DNA of 64,000 nucleotides from an uncultured Bacteroidota bacterium (GCA_902635965.1 CACPQA010000006.1:1-64000); one strand, 5' to 3'. Counted from the first letter of the stretch, positions 9,426 through 19,861 are shown. Notes: generated by a model not told the origin, from the letters alone. Numbers and translations: made by a program.

Positions 9426-11051
9426 ATGAGAACAAATAAAATAAATAATTTCATTTACGGGTTATTAGCAGTGTTTGCACTGACACTAACTTCGTGTGAT
9501 AAGGATTTTTTGGAAAAAACCGATCCCGGTAGTGGGAGTGTTGACGGTTTCTTTCAAGGTGAAGATGAATTTGTTTTAGGTGTCAACGGTGTTTATAATT
9601 CATTATATGCAGCGGGATACTTTACAAATTTTTGGGGAGGAAATTATTTTCATATGCATATGGAATTTGAAACTTTATCTGACAACGGTGTTGGACAAGA
9701 CTGTGGTTGGAGAGGGTATGCAAATTTTGCCTGTGGTATAATGACTCCTGCATCTGGCGGTATTACTTGGTATAAGTGGAACTATGGTTTGGGAGCAATC
9801 TCAAAGATTAATCAACTGTTATCAATAATGCCGAATGTAAACTTTTCAGCTGGTATGGCTTCAAAGTGGGAAGCTGAGTTAAAATACTTACGTGGTTTCC
9901 TTTATGCTGATATGGCTGACCTATATGGTGGTATGCCAATAATCACTGAGCCAATTGATGCATCTGAGGCTGATGCTATTACAAGATCAACCCAAGCTGA
10001 GACATATGCTCAAGCTATTTCTGATCTTGACTTTGCTATTGCAAACCTAGACACAAAACCAAACAATGGTGACTACGGTAGACCAACTAAGCAAGCTGCT
10101 CTTATGGCTAAAGGTTTAGCAGAATTAAACCAGAAGAAATTTTCTGAATCTGCTGCAACTCTAGGTCAACTAGTTGCACTTGAAGGTCCTGATGTAGGTT
10201 TAGTAGAAAATGATGTATGGGAAGGTTTAAATAGAGGAACACAAGAAACCTCTAAAGAAATCATTTGGTCCATGAAAGCTGGTCCTGGTAACGAGGGAAC
10301 AGGTGACTATATTCCTTATGGTGTTGCTGGTGACGGTGACTATAATGGATGGTCTGGAATTAAGTTTACTCAAGATGGTGTAGATGCATTCGAAATGCAT
10401 GCCACTGGTCTTCCAATTACAGATCCTAATTCTGGCTACGACGCTGATAATCCGTTAGAAGGTAGAGATCCGAGACTTAGAAAAACTTTTTACTTTGAGG
10501 GTGATGAGTATTGGGGAGGAACCATCGGTGATGTACAGTTCGGTGCTGTCTGCTGTAATGGTAATTTAAAAGCTCAATCAAGTGTTGGTATCGCTCCTGT
10601 TTTTCCAAGAAAAACTACTACTTACACTCAAGAGCAAAAGGCTCAAATGGCAACTATTGAATATGGATCGCCAATTGACTTAAATTTATTTAGATATGCA
10701 GATGCACTTTTACTTTATGCAGAAGCGCTAAATGAAGGTGGACAAACTGCTCAAGCTTTAGCTCCTCTAAATCAAGTTAGAACAAGAGCTACAATGCCTG
10801 CTATTGCTGCCGGTCTTTCGCAAGCTGAAATGAGAGATAAAATTTTACATGAAAGAAGAGTAGAACTTTATCTTGAAGGTAAAAGATATTTTGATCTTAG
10901 AAGACAAGGTATGTTAATGGAGACTATAAATAACAACCAAGGTTGGGATCTTCATGGTGGAGCAAACTATAAATCTCACTATGATTTATGGCCAATTCCA
11001 TCCGAAACTACTGATAACAATCCTAACATAGCACAAAACCCAGGATATTAA
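9426..11051 (+). CDS. SusD/RagB family nutrient-binding lipoprotein
   Basis: Lipobox LTLTSCDKDFLE; C-terminal ILHERRVELYLEGKRYFDLRRQG. Confidence 0.96.
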   Translation: MRTNKINNFIYGLLAVFALTLTSCDKDFLEKTDPGSGSVDGFFQGEDEFVLGVNGVYNSLYAAGYFTNFWGGNYFHMHMEFETLSDNGVGQDCGWRGYANFACGIMTPASGGITWYKWNYGLGAISKINQLLSIMPNVNFSAGMASKWEAELKYLRGFLYADMADLYGGMPIITEPIDASEADAITRSTQAETYAQAISDLDFAIANLDTKPNNGDYGRPTKQAALMAKGLAELNQKKFSESAATLGQLVALEGPDVGLVENDVWEGLNRGTQETSKEIIWSMKAGPGNEGTGDYIPYGVAGDGDYNGWSGIKFTQDGVDAFEMHATGLPITDPNSGYDADNPLEGRDPRLRKTFYFEGDEYWGGTIGDVQFGAVCCNGNLKAQSSVGIAPVFPRKTTTYTQEQKAQMATIEYGSPIDLNLFRYADALLLYAEALNEGGQTAQALAPLNQVRTRATMPAIAAGLSQAEMRDKILHERRVELYLEGKRYFDLRRQGMLMETINNNQGWDLHGGANYKSHYDLWPIPSETTDNNPNIAQNPGY

Positions 11052-11107
11052 TCCTGATAAAATTTAGATTGTTATTTAGACAGTTTTAGTTTATTAAGTT
11101 TGAAAAG

Positions 11108-11140
11108 AGATAGAGAATTTAGGTTCTCTATCTTTTTTTT
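11108..11140 (+). terminator. Rho-independent terminator between SusD and downstream genes
   Basis: Perfect 10-bp stem AGATAGAGAA-TTTAGG-TTCTCTATCT followed by a T tract. Confidence 0.85.
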
Positions 11141-11158
11141 CTTTTGTTTCTACTAATT

Positions 11159-12862
11159 ATGAGGTTTTTTTATTTTATAAGTTTTTTTACTTTTTCTGTC
11201 TTACAGGCCCAAAATCAAACAAAATTTACGGATGTAACTAAAGAGGCTGGAATCGATCATATTTTTGATGTGTATCAAGGTTTATTTGGTGGTGGAGTTG
11301 CTGTTTTTGACTATAACAACGATGGCTATGAAGATTTATTCCTTACAAGCGGACAGGGTAAAGATATACTTTATAGAAATAATGGTGATGGAAAGTTTTC
11401 TGATGTAACAGAGGAGGCCGGTCTTGTACAGGACTTTTTAACTGTTACAACTGGTGTATCGACTGCAGATATAAATAAAGACGGTTTTATTGATATTTTT
11501 ATTACAACAATTGCTGCACAAAAAGAGAAATCCTCAAAGATAAAAACCCTCTCTAATAATTTACTTTACTTAAATACAGGTGAGGGTACTTTTGTTGAAA
11601 AAACCGAAGAATATGGTATAAAGGATAAAAACTTCTCCACTTCTTGTTCTTTTGGAGATATCAATGCAGATGGTTATCCTGATTTATTTGTAGCTAATTA
11701 TTTTAAGGAATTTTACTTCGAACAAGCTCTTTTTGGAACTCATAACCTTGCTATTTTAAACCATTATAGTATCAATGAAGAATATGAGCCAGGAAATGAC
11801 GAACTCTATTTAAATATGGGAGGAAAGTCTTTTAAAAATGTATCAAATTTTTTAAAATGTAATCCAGGATACGGTTTTGGGGCAGTTTTCACCGATGTAG
11901 ATAATGATAACGATTTAGATATTTATTTAGTAAACGATTTTGGAGAAAATAATGAACCCAACCAAATACTGATCAATCAATACCCTAAATTAGATTTTGA
12001 AAACAAAAGCAAGGAATTAAAACTTAATGTTGGCCTAAAATCGATGGGAGTTGGAGTGGGTGATTATAATAACGACTCATATTTAGATTATCATGTTACA
12101 AATATTTTTGCAGGTCCCTTCATGGTTAACAGAGGTAAAGACAAATCATTTGTTAATTTAGCTCCAAATATTGGCACTGGAATCAATAAAATAGAAGGCT
12201 ACAAGGATAGTAAACAAGTAATAATAGGTTGGGGAAGTCTATTTGTTGATTACGATCATGACAAAGACTTAGATTTATTTAATTCAAATGGTCCAATAAA
12301 TCCAATGACAAATAGAATACCTAATATTTTGTTTGAAAATAAAGGTCGTTTTTTTGATGTATGTAGAGACTCCGGTCTAATGGATTTTGGTATTGGTAGA
12401 GGCTCTGTTCACTTTGATTATGATAATGATGGAGATCAAGACATTTTTGTAGTAAATCAAAAACCCGTTTATGATATGACCTACAGGGGGGGGGTTGTTA
12501 AGTCAAAGCTATATAGGAATGATAATAATAACAATCTAAACTGGTTGAAGGTTAAATTAAATGGTAAAAATGCCACTACCAGAGGGCTTGGTTCAAGGGT
12601 AAAAATATTTCTAAAAGATAATTTACAAATGGTAAGGGAAGTAGATGGAGGCTCAAGCCACGCCTCTCAAAATACTAGTATAGTTCATTTTGGGCTCGGC
12701 GAAAACAGTAAAATTGACTCTATTTCTATCACCTGGCCAGGGGGAAAGACACAATCTTTAGTTGATATTTCTTCAAATCAATTGTTGGAAGTGGATGAAA
12801 TAGACGAAATAATAGACTACTCTCTTTGGGACCGCTTTTTAAGATATTTTAATATATATTAA
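11159..12862 (+). CDS. Secreted FG-GAP/VCBS repeat protein with C-terminal UnbV/ASPIC domain (CRTAC1-like), copy 1
   Basis: Seven Asp-rich DxDxDGxxD-type repeats (FDYNNDGYEDLF, DINKDGFIDIF, DINADGYPDLF, DVDNDNDLDIY, DYNNDSYLDY, DYDHDKDLDLF, DYDNDGDQDIF); ASPIC-like VREVDGGSSHASQNTSIVHFGLGE...ITWPGG. Confidence 0.88.
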   Translation: MRFFYFISFFTFSVLQAQNQTKFTDVTKEAGIDHIFDVYQGLFGGGVAVFDYNNDGYEDLFLTSGQGKDILYRNNGDGKFSDVTEEAGLVQDFLTVTTGVSTADINKDGFIDIFITTIAAQKEKSSKIKTLSNNLLYLNTGEGTFVEKTEEYGIKDKNFSTSCSFGDINADGYPDLFVANYFKEFYFEQALFGTHNLAILNHYSINEEYEPGNDELYLNMGGKSFKNVSNFLKCNPGYGFGAVFTDVDNDNDLDIYLVNDFGENNEPNQILINQYPKLDFENKSKELKLNVGLKSMGVGVGDYNNDSYLDYHVTNIFAGPFMVNRGKDKSFVNLAPNIGTGINKIEGYKDSKQVIIGWGSLFVDYDHDKDLDLFNSNGPINPMTNRIPNILFENKGRFFDVCRDSGLMDFGIGRGSVHFDYDNDGDQDIFVVNQKPVYDMTYRGGVVKSKLYRNDNNNNLNWLKVKLNGKNATTRGLGSRVKIFLKDNLQMVREVDGGSSHASQNTSIVHFGLGENSKIDSISITWPGGKTQSLVDISSNQLLEVDEIDEIIDYSLWDRFLRYFNIY

Positions 12863-14539
12863 ATGTTTAGATTTTACCTTTTTTCACTTTTAATTCTCAA
12901 GCATTTTACTTTCTATAGTCAAAATATTTTCACAGATATTACTGAGGAATCAGGAATTGATCACATATATAATATTTTTGAAAGTGGCGGTTTTGGAGGT
13001 GGAGTAGCAGTTTTTGATTTTGATGATGACGGATTTGAGGATTTATATTTGGCTGGTGGAAAAAAATCTGGAGTTCTATATAAAAACAACGGGGATTCGA
13101 CTTTTTCAGACGTTACGCTCAGTGCAGGACTTATAACAAATGATATTATTACTGCAGGTGCAACAACCGCTGATGTCAATAAAGATGGTCACATTGATTT
13201 ATTTGTTACAACCATAGCAGAGAAAATAAGCAACTCAAAATTTAAAAAATTAGCAAAAAACTTACTATTCTTGAACAATGGAGATGGAACTTTTAGTAAA
13301 GCAACTGAAAAGTTCAAATTAGATATAAAAAATTTTTCTACTGGAGCCACCTTTGGCGACATAAATTCTGACGGCTTTCCTGATCTATTTATTGGAAACT
13401 ACTTTAAAGATTTTGTTGGTAATCTAGGAGTTCTAAATGGATTCACGATTAGTGATGACTACAAACCCGGAAGTGATGAACTCTATTTGAATGTTGAGGG
13501 TAAATACTTTAAAAATATATCTTACCTCCTAGATGGATGTGAGCCAGGATACGGTTTTGGAGGAGTTTTTTCTGACGTAGACAATGACGGTGATTTAGAT
13601 TTGTATCTGATTAATGACTTTGGGGAACAAAAAGTTTCAAATCAGCTCTTAATAAATGAATACCCAAGATTAAAGTTTACCAATAAAAGTAAAGAAATGA
13701 ACGCTGATTCTGCAGTTCATGCTATGGGAACAGCAGTTGGAGACTACAATAATGATGGATGGATGGATTATCAAGTAACGAATATTTTTTCAGGTCCCTT
13801 ACTTGTAAATAGAGGTAATACAGAGGGTTTTCTGGATCTTTCAAACGAATTAGGTGTAGGTATAGATATAATTGCATCAAAGGCAGGGCCGTCAACAGCG
13901 GTAATCAGCTGGAGTCCCGTATTTTTAGATTATGACAATGACTTAGATCTTGATTTATTTAATTCTATAGGTGGAATAAATCCTCCAACTATGTATTTAA
14001 AAGATTTTTTGTATGAAAATATGGGAAGGGTATTTAAGGTAAATGAAAACTCTGGAATTATTGATTATGGAATAAGCAGAGGTACTGTTAAGTTTGATTT
14101 TGATAACGATGGTGATTTAGATTTGTTTGTAGTTAAACAAACACCACTTTGGAAGGATTATAACTCGACTGAGAGAGTTAAATCCAAATTATTTAGAAAT
14201 GATACAAAAAACGACAATAATTGGCTAAAAGTGAGTTTAAAGGGGAATGAGTCGACCAGTAGAGGTCTCGGAGCAAGAGTAAAGATTGTAAGTGCTGGGA
14301 ATAATCTAATGAGAGAAGTTGATGGAGGTTCGAGTCATATTTCACAAAATACTTCAATTTTACACTTTGGTCTAGGGGATTTGAATAAAATTGACTCTTT
14401 AGTCGTTACCTGGCCTGGTGGAAAAAAACAAATACTTACTGAAATTTCGATTAATGAGCATATCAATATTGATGAAATTGATACTAAAGAAGAGTCATTT
14501 ATAGATTGGATAGTTAATTTTTTTAATTTTGCATCATGA
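12863..14539 (+). CDS. Secreted FG-GAP/VCBS repeat protein with UnbV/ASPIC domain (CRTAC1-like), copy 2
   Basis: Clear paralog of preceding ORF, again seven Asp-rich repeats; MREVDGGSSHISQNTSILHFGLGDLNKIDSLVVTWPGG. Confidence 0.88.
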   Translation: MFRFYLFSLLILKHFTFYSQNIFTDITEESGIDHIYNIFESGGFGGGVAVFDFDDDGFEDLYLAGGKKSGVLYKNNGDSTFSDVTLSAGLITNDIITAGATTADVNKDGHIDLFVTTIAEKISNSKFKKLAKNLLFLNNGDGTFSKATEKFKLDIKNFSTGATFGDINSDGFPDLFIGNYFKDFVGNLGVLNGFTISDDYKPGSDELYLNVEGKYFKNISYLLDGCEPGYGFGGVFSDVDNDGDLDLYLINDFGEQKVSNQLLINEYPRLKFTNKSKEMNADSAVHAMGTAVGDYNNDGWMDYQVTNIFSGPLLVNRGNTEGFLDLSNELGVGIDIIASKAGPSTAVISWSPVFLDYDNDLDLDLFNSIGGINPPTMYLKDFLYENMGRVFKVNENSGIIDYGISRGTVKFDFDNDGDLDLFVVKQTPLWKDYNSTERVKSKLFRNDTKNDNNWLKVSLKGNESTSRGLGARVKIVSAGNNLMREVDGGSSHISQNTSILHFGLGDLNKIDSLVVTWPGGKKQILTEISINEHINIDEIDTKEESFIDWIVNFFNFAS

Positions 14540-16176
14540 TACAATTAACAAGAATTTTTCTCTTTACCTTACTGCTACTTTCATGTTCAAAAAAAGCAAA
14601 ATATATTGACAAAGAATTATATATTAATGTGGTCCCTTTACCAAAGAAAGTTGAAGTAGTAGAATCAAATAAATACATTCTACTTCCAAAAAAAATTAAG
14701 GTTTTTATTGATTCCAATGAAAAACAAAATCTATTTGATTTAATTTCAAAAGATTTTAAAAAACTTAGTTTTTCTAATTCATTTGAACTTATTACAAATA
14801 AGAATAGATCTAATTTATCTCTAGAAATTGATAAAGAACTTGATGAGGAAGAATATGAAATTACCGTCAATAAAAAAATTGTAATCAAAGGAGGTTCATT
14901 AAGCGCCATTAAAATGGCAAGATCCACCCTTTTACAATTATCAGAAAATGATAAAGGAAGAATAACTTTACCAATTATAAACATAAAAGACAGTCCTGAT
15001 GCTAGCTACAGAGGTCTACTTATAGATTTAGCTAGAAAGTGGCACAAAGTTGAAACAATCTATAAATTAATCGACCTTGCATCTTTTTATAAATTAAATT
15101 ATTTGCAATTTCACCTTACGGATGACCAGTTGTTTACCTTTCCCTCAGAAAATTTTCCAAAACTTCAAACAAAGGATAAACACTACACTAAGAAAGAACT
15201 TTTATCATTCGTTGATTACGCTAACCAAAGAGGCATAGTGATTGTTCCTGAAATCGATGTTCCAGGCCACTCTATGCAGTTTGTAAAAAAATATCCCGAA
15301 ATTTTTTCAGTATCGGACGCAGAAAGTGGTGGTAAAGACTTGTTTGGTGGCAGAGTAGATTTTGTTAATGTTTTAAATATGGGTAAAGAAGAGGTATACA
15401 CTTCACTTGAAAAGTTATTTATTGAGGTTATGGATATTTTTCACACGTCTCCATATTTTCATCTCGGTGCTGATGAGGCAAATCTAAAACTTATTGTTGA
15501 TGACCCGGACGTAAAAAAATTCATGAAAAAAAATAATTTAGGGAATGATGTGCACGAACTTTACAGATACTTTATTGTTAGAATGAATGATTTTTTTAAA
15601 AGTAAAGGAAAGCAAATGTTTGTTTGGGAGGGGTTTTCAAGAAATGGTAAAATTGAGATTCCTAGAGATATAACTGTATTTGAGTTTGAATCATTATACA
15701 ACTTGCCCAATCATTTAGTAGAGGATGGTTATAAATTAGTTAATACATCTTGGAAGCCATTATATGTTGTTCGAAGTGGAAATCCTGATCCTAACGTCTT
15801 ACCTTTGAAATGGGGACCAGAGCGAATTTATGAATGGAATATGTGGAGATGGGAAACTTGGTACTACAAATCACCTGCATATAAAAGGCCAATTCAATTA
15901 GATAGAGATAAAAACGTAATTGGCGCTCAGATGTGTTCATGGGAGCAAACAGATGAAAGCGAGGTTCCAAGTCTCAGAAAGAGGTTGCCTTCCTTTGTCG
16001 AGAGAATTTGGAATGTTGATAAAAAAGTTGAGTTTGATGTTTTCTTTGAAAAAGTTAACAAAACAGATATTGTTTTATCTGAAATTATAAATGATAAGTC
16101 ACAGGATTCACTACTTATTGGATTTAATATAATTGGTGATGCTAAGGGTAATCCAACTAGGGAAGTTTTAGATTAG
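14536..16176 (+). CDS. GH20 beta-N-acetylhexosaminidase, lipoprotein
   Basis: Lipobox LLLLSCSKK; YRGLLIDLARKWHKVETIYKLIDLASFYKLNYLQFHLTDDQ; catalytic HLGADE; ATGA overlap with upstream gene. Confidence 0.9.
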   Translation: MIQLTRIFLFTLLLLSCSKKAKYIDKELYINVVPLPKKVEVVESNKYILLPKKIKVFIDSNEKQNLFDLISKDFKKLSFSNSFELITNKNRSNLSLEIDKELDEEEYEITVNKKIVIKGGSLSAIKMARSTLLQLSENDKGRITLPIINIKDSPDASYRGLLIDLARKWHKVETIYKLIDLASFYKLNYLQFHLTDDQLFTFPSENFPKLQTKDKHYTKKELLSFVDYANQRGIVIVPEIDVPGHSMQFVKKYPEIFSVSDAESGGKDLFGGRVDFVNVLNMGKEEVYTSLEKLFIEVMDIFHTSPYFHLGADEANLKLIVDDPDVKKFMKKNNLGNDVHELYRYFIVRMNDFFKSKGKQMFVWEGFSRNGKIEIPRDITVFEFESLYNLPNHLVEDGYKLVNTSWKPLYVVRSGNPDPNVLPLKWGPERIYEWNMWRWETWYYKSPAYKRPIQLDRDKNVIGAQMCSWEQTDESEVPSLRKRLPSFVERIWNVDKKVEFDVFFEKVNKTDIVLSEIINDKSQDSLLIGFNIIGDAKGNPTREVLD

Positions 16177-16204
16177 TTAAATATTTTTTTTTGTAGTTTG
16201 ATTT

Positions 16205-18130
16205 ATGAAGTTGAATAAAATATATTTCTTGCATTTGGTTTTTTTGTTTTTGATTGCACAACAAAAATCCCTTTTTTCTCAAGATCATTCCATAGCTAGG
16301 ACCTGGAATGAAGTCATCTTGGAATCCATTAGAAACGATTTTGCAAGACCCACGGTACATGCTAGAAATCTTTTTCATATGTCAGCAATGATGTATGATA
16401 TATGGACGATATTTAACAAAAAATCGAAACCTTATTTTTTAAACAAAAATAACAACGGTGTTTATATACAATACGACGAGACATCCTTTGATAAGGAAAA
16501 CGAAAAAGCTCTTCATGAAGCTATCAGTTATGCTTCCTATAGATATCTTTACCATAGATATGAAGTGTCGCCTAAATTCAAAAAAACTAAAGATTTAATA
16601 GACTCTGTTTTTTGTAGTCTAGGATATGATCCAAATTTCAAATCAACTAATTATAAAGATGGTAATTCTGCTGCATTAGGTAATTATATCGCTAAACAAG
16701 TAATAGATTATGGATGGAAGGACGGTTCAAATGAGAAATATTTTTATACAAATCTGTTTTATGAACCCGTGAATCAACCTTTAATACTCAAAAATCCAGG
16801 ATCACAAGAAATTAATGACCCAAACAGATGGCAACCTCTTGCTTTTGAAAAATTCATTGACCAATCAGGAAATGAAATTCCTGGCTCTGTTCCGCCTTTT
16901 CTCGGCCCAGAATGGGGATTAACATGGCCATTTAGTTTAGATAAAAATGACTTAAAATTAATGAATAGAGATGATTTTAATTTTCCTGTTTATTATGATC
17001 CAGGTCCTCCTCCTGAATTTTTAGATTCAGATTGTAAAATAAATAGTGAGTTTTGGTGGAATCACAGTTATGTTTCAATTTGGAGTTCTCATTTAGACCC
17101 AAATGATGGTGTCTTGTGGGATATTTCGCCTGGAGGAATTGGTAATTTAGATTTTTCTAATATTAAATACAATGTAGAAAGTTTAAAAGGAATTTATAAT
17201 AGATATGATGGAGGTGATTTTTCTAGTGGCTATAAAATCAATCCAATTACAAATAAGCCCTATGAGAAACAACTTGTCCCAAGGGGAGACTATACTAGAG
17301 TTATTGCTGAATTTTGGGCAGATGGCCCAGACTCTGAAACACCCCCCGGTCATTGGTTTACAATTCTAAATTATGTCTCTGATCATAATGAATTCGATTT
17401 AAAATTTGAGGGAAAGGAAAAATTAACAAATTTAGAGTGGGATATAAAGGCCTATTTTATATTAGGAGGTGCGATGCACGATGCAGCTATAGCGGCATGG
17501 GGAATTAAAGGTTTTTACGACTATATAAGGCCTATAAGTGCAATTAGGATGATGTCTGATAATGGTCAATCATCGGATCCAAACTTAATAAATTACAGTC
17601 CTCTTGGAATTAAACTTGAAAAGGGATATGTTGAGCTTGTAGATGAAAAAGATAGATTGGCAGGAAAAAACAAAGTAAATGTTGGTAAAATTAAGGTTCG
17701 TGCATGGAAAGGACACAATTATATTTCAAATACTGAAACCGATAACGCAGGAGTGGGGTGGATACTAGCCGAAAATTGGTGGCCTTACCAAAGACCTACT
17801 TTTGTTACACCAAATTTTGCAGGATACATTTCAGGTCATTCAACCTACTCAAGGGCAGCAGCAGAGGTGCTAACTCTTCTAACAGGTAGCGAGTACTTTC
17901 CCGGAGGGATGGGAGAATATAAAGCAAAGAAGAATAAATTTTTAGTTTTTGAAGAGGGTCCAACTAGAGATATAAAAATTCAATGGGCAACTTATCGTGA
18001 TGCGAGTAATCAGTGTAGCTTGTCTAGAATCTGGGGTGGTATTCATCCACCAGTTGATGATTTGCCAGGAAGAGTAATAGGAGAAAAAATTGGTATCAAG
18101 GCATTTGATTATGGAAAATCCTTTTTTTAA
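16205..18130 (+). CDS. PAP2 / vanadium-dependent haloperoxidase superfamily protein, secreted
   Basis: All three PAP2 signature blocks: KGFYDYIRP (KX6RP), SGHST, SRIWGGIHPPVD (SRX5HX3D); signal peptide. Confidence 0.88.
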   Translation: MKLNKIYFLHLVFLFLIAQQKSLFSQDHSIARTWNEVILESIRNDFARPTVHARNLFHMSAMMYDIWTIFNKKSKPYFLNKNNNGVYIQYDETSFDKENEKALHEAISYASYRYLYHRYEVSPKFKKTKDLIDSVFCSLGYDPNFKSTNYKDGNSAALGNYIAKQVIDYGWKDGSNEKYFYTNLFYEPVNQPLILKNPGSQEINDPNRWQPLAFEKFIDQSGNEIPGSVPPFLGPEWGLTWPFSLDKNDLKLMNRDDFNFPVYYDPGPPPEFLDSDCKINSEFWWNHSYVSIWSSHLDPNDGVLWDISPGGIGNLDFSNIKYNVESLKGIYNRYDGGDFSSGYKINPITNKPYEKQLVPRGDYTRVIAEFWADGPDSETPPGHWFTILNYVSDHNEFDLKFEGKEKLTNLEWDIKAYFILGGAMHDAAIAAWGIKGFYDYIRPISAIRMMSDNGQSSDPNLINYSPLGIKLEKGYVELVDEKDRLAGKNKVNVGKIKVRAWKGHNYISNTETDNAGVGWILAENWWPYQRPTFVTPNFAGYISGHSTYSRAAAEVLTLLTGSEYFPGGMGEYKAKKNKFLVFEEGPTRDIKIQWATYRDASNQCSLSRIWGGIHPPVDDLPGRVIGEKIGIKAFDYGKSFF

Positions 18131-18177
18131 AATATATTATTTTAAATTTTCATTTACAGATGTTTATGTTTATAAAG

Positions 18178-19839
18178 TTAAATAAAGACTTTAATATTTT
18201 TATTTGAATTAGTGTTGAATTTTTTTATGTCATTTACAAAAATTGTGAGCCCTTTTCCTAGTCCAAATTTGTCACCATTTTTATCCCAAACAATATCTAT
18301 TTTTTTACCTTGATAATTGATGTTTTTGACAGCGAACCATTCCCAATAATCTGGTATTAAAGGATTGATTTTTATCATCCGATTTAATTTGGGTTTGATT
18401 CCTAAGAGATCATTTAGAACTAAATCACAAAAACCTGAATGATTATAATCTTTGCCTCTTTCAACACCTCCTTTGTTTTCTGACCAGGTTCCATTTTCCC
18501 ATTCTTTTAGTCTAGTTCTGGAAATCCAGTCTCCTGTAAAGGGATTTAAATTTTCATCTATCCAATTTTGTTTCTCTCCTATTTCATTTGTTATTTTATG
18601 ACTTTCAGCATATTGTAATAAAATAGAATAATAGTCATCCTTTAAAATACTTTTATATTTAGAATAATTATTTAAATAATTCGCTAAAGCTTTTAATGTC
18701 TGAGTAGTAGCAAATGGCCAAGAAGGCCCATTCCATTGACATTCGTGCCCTCTATAACTTATTTTAAAAAAAGGATGGGAGCGTTCAGTGACAGTTAGTC
18801 CATAGGTTGCTGAAAACCCAAGCGTATCTTTTAATTTTTCCCAAGCCAAGGAATATTTAGGTTTATCATCTGGTAAATTAAAATACCAAGGGACATAACC
18901 AATTAATTCTCTAACATTTAAAGGCTTAGTACTTTCGATATAATCCTTAGGTAATACAGTAAAAAAACTTAGTTTTTCGTTCCATAAGCGACTTTGCAAT
19001 TGATTTTTGATTATAACTGCTTTTTTTTCAAATTTTTTTTCAATTTCTATTTCATTTTTTAAGTGTGCAATTTTTGAAATTGCTCTTGCATCACCATACA
19101 TATAACTGTTAATAGTTGGTCTTACTGCATCAACTGCTGATTTTTCAACTCCTCCATTTAAAATCCTTCCACTAATAGTATACTCCATTCCATCTTTTTC
19201 ATCCCATTGCCAAAAAAGTGATTTATTATTTTCCTTCCTAGTTTTTTCCCACTCATTATAATTGTTAATTAGAGGACCTAACTGACTAAATAGCAGTGAA
19301 TCATTTCTGTGAATTTTATTAAATGCAAGGGTTGCATCTGCTATCCAAAAACTATACTGCCTTACCCCATCTTCAGAATTTTTTAACCAAAAATTTATAT
19401 AATCTGAGATATATTTAGGATTTCTTAACCACCTCCCTTCATAAATATGGTGTGCGGCGGGACAATTAATTGTATTATATTTTTTCGACCAATGTACTTT
19501 TGGTAAAAATTCGGTAATTACAATACCATCGGGCGTAGATTTTATGTGTTTTCTATATGTCCACCATCTGAAGTAGTAATTTTCCTCAATTACTTTGTCT
19601 GGTATCTCAATAATTGGAATATTTTCTAATAAAAAATTATACGCGTTTTTATTATTTATATGCTGTTTGTATAATTCATTGTCATTTTTGTTGAATTTTT
19701 CTATATATTCTTTTAATAGATTTTCGTTGATGATACTATTTTTAGAAGACTGAATATTAAATTTTCTATTTGAACATGATCTTAAAAAAATCGAAAGAAT
19801 TAAAATCTTAATGGAGAGAAAAAAAGCTCTTTTATTCAT
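18178..19839 (-). CDS. MGH1-like (alpha/alpha)6-barrel glycoside hydrolase, lipoprotein
   Basis: Lipobox SIFLRSCSN; YTISGRILNGGVEKSAVDAVRPTINSYMYGDA, GHECQWNGPSWPFATTQTLKALANYL typical of MGH1-like/trehalase-like PUL enzymes. Confidence 0.72.
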   Translation of the reverse strand: MNKRAFFLSIKILILSIFLRSCSNRKFNIQSSKNSIINENLLKEYIEKFNKNDNELYKQHINNKNAYNFLLENIPIIEIPDKVIEENYYFRWWTYRKHIKSTPDGIVITEFLPKVHWSKKYNTINCPAAHHIYEGRWLRNPKYISDYINFWLKNSEDGVRQYSFWIADATLAFNKIHRNDSLLFSQLGPLINNYNEWEKTRKENNKSLFWQWDEKDGMEYTISGRILNGGVEKSAVDAVRPTINSYMYGDARAISKIAHLKNEIEIEKKFEKKAVIIKNQLQSRLWNEKLSFFTVLPKDYIESTKPLNVRELIGYVPWYFNLPDDKPKYSLAWEKLKDTLGFSATYGLTVTERSHPFFKISYRGHECQWNGPSWPFATTQTLKALANYLNNYSKYKSILKDDYYSILLQYAESHKITNEIGEKQNWIDENLNPFTGDWISRTRLKEWENGTWSENKGGVERGKDYNHSGFCDLVLNDLLGIKPKLNRMIKINPLIPDYWEWFAVKNINYQGKKIDIVWDKNGDKFGLGKGLTIFVNDIKKFNTNSNKNIKVFI

Positions 19840-19861
19840 TTTTAGATTTTAAATTCTTCTT

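Noticed and set aside
14523-14984. 153-aa minus-strand ORF
   Set aside because: Antisense to GH20 N-terminus; Ser/Leu/Phe-rich composition typical of shadow ORFs
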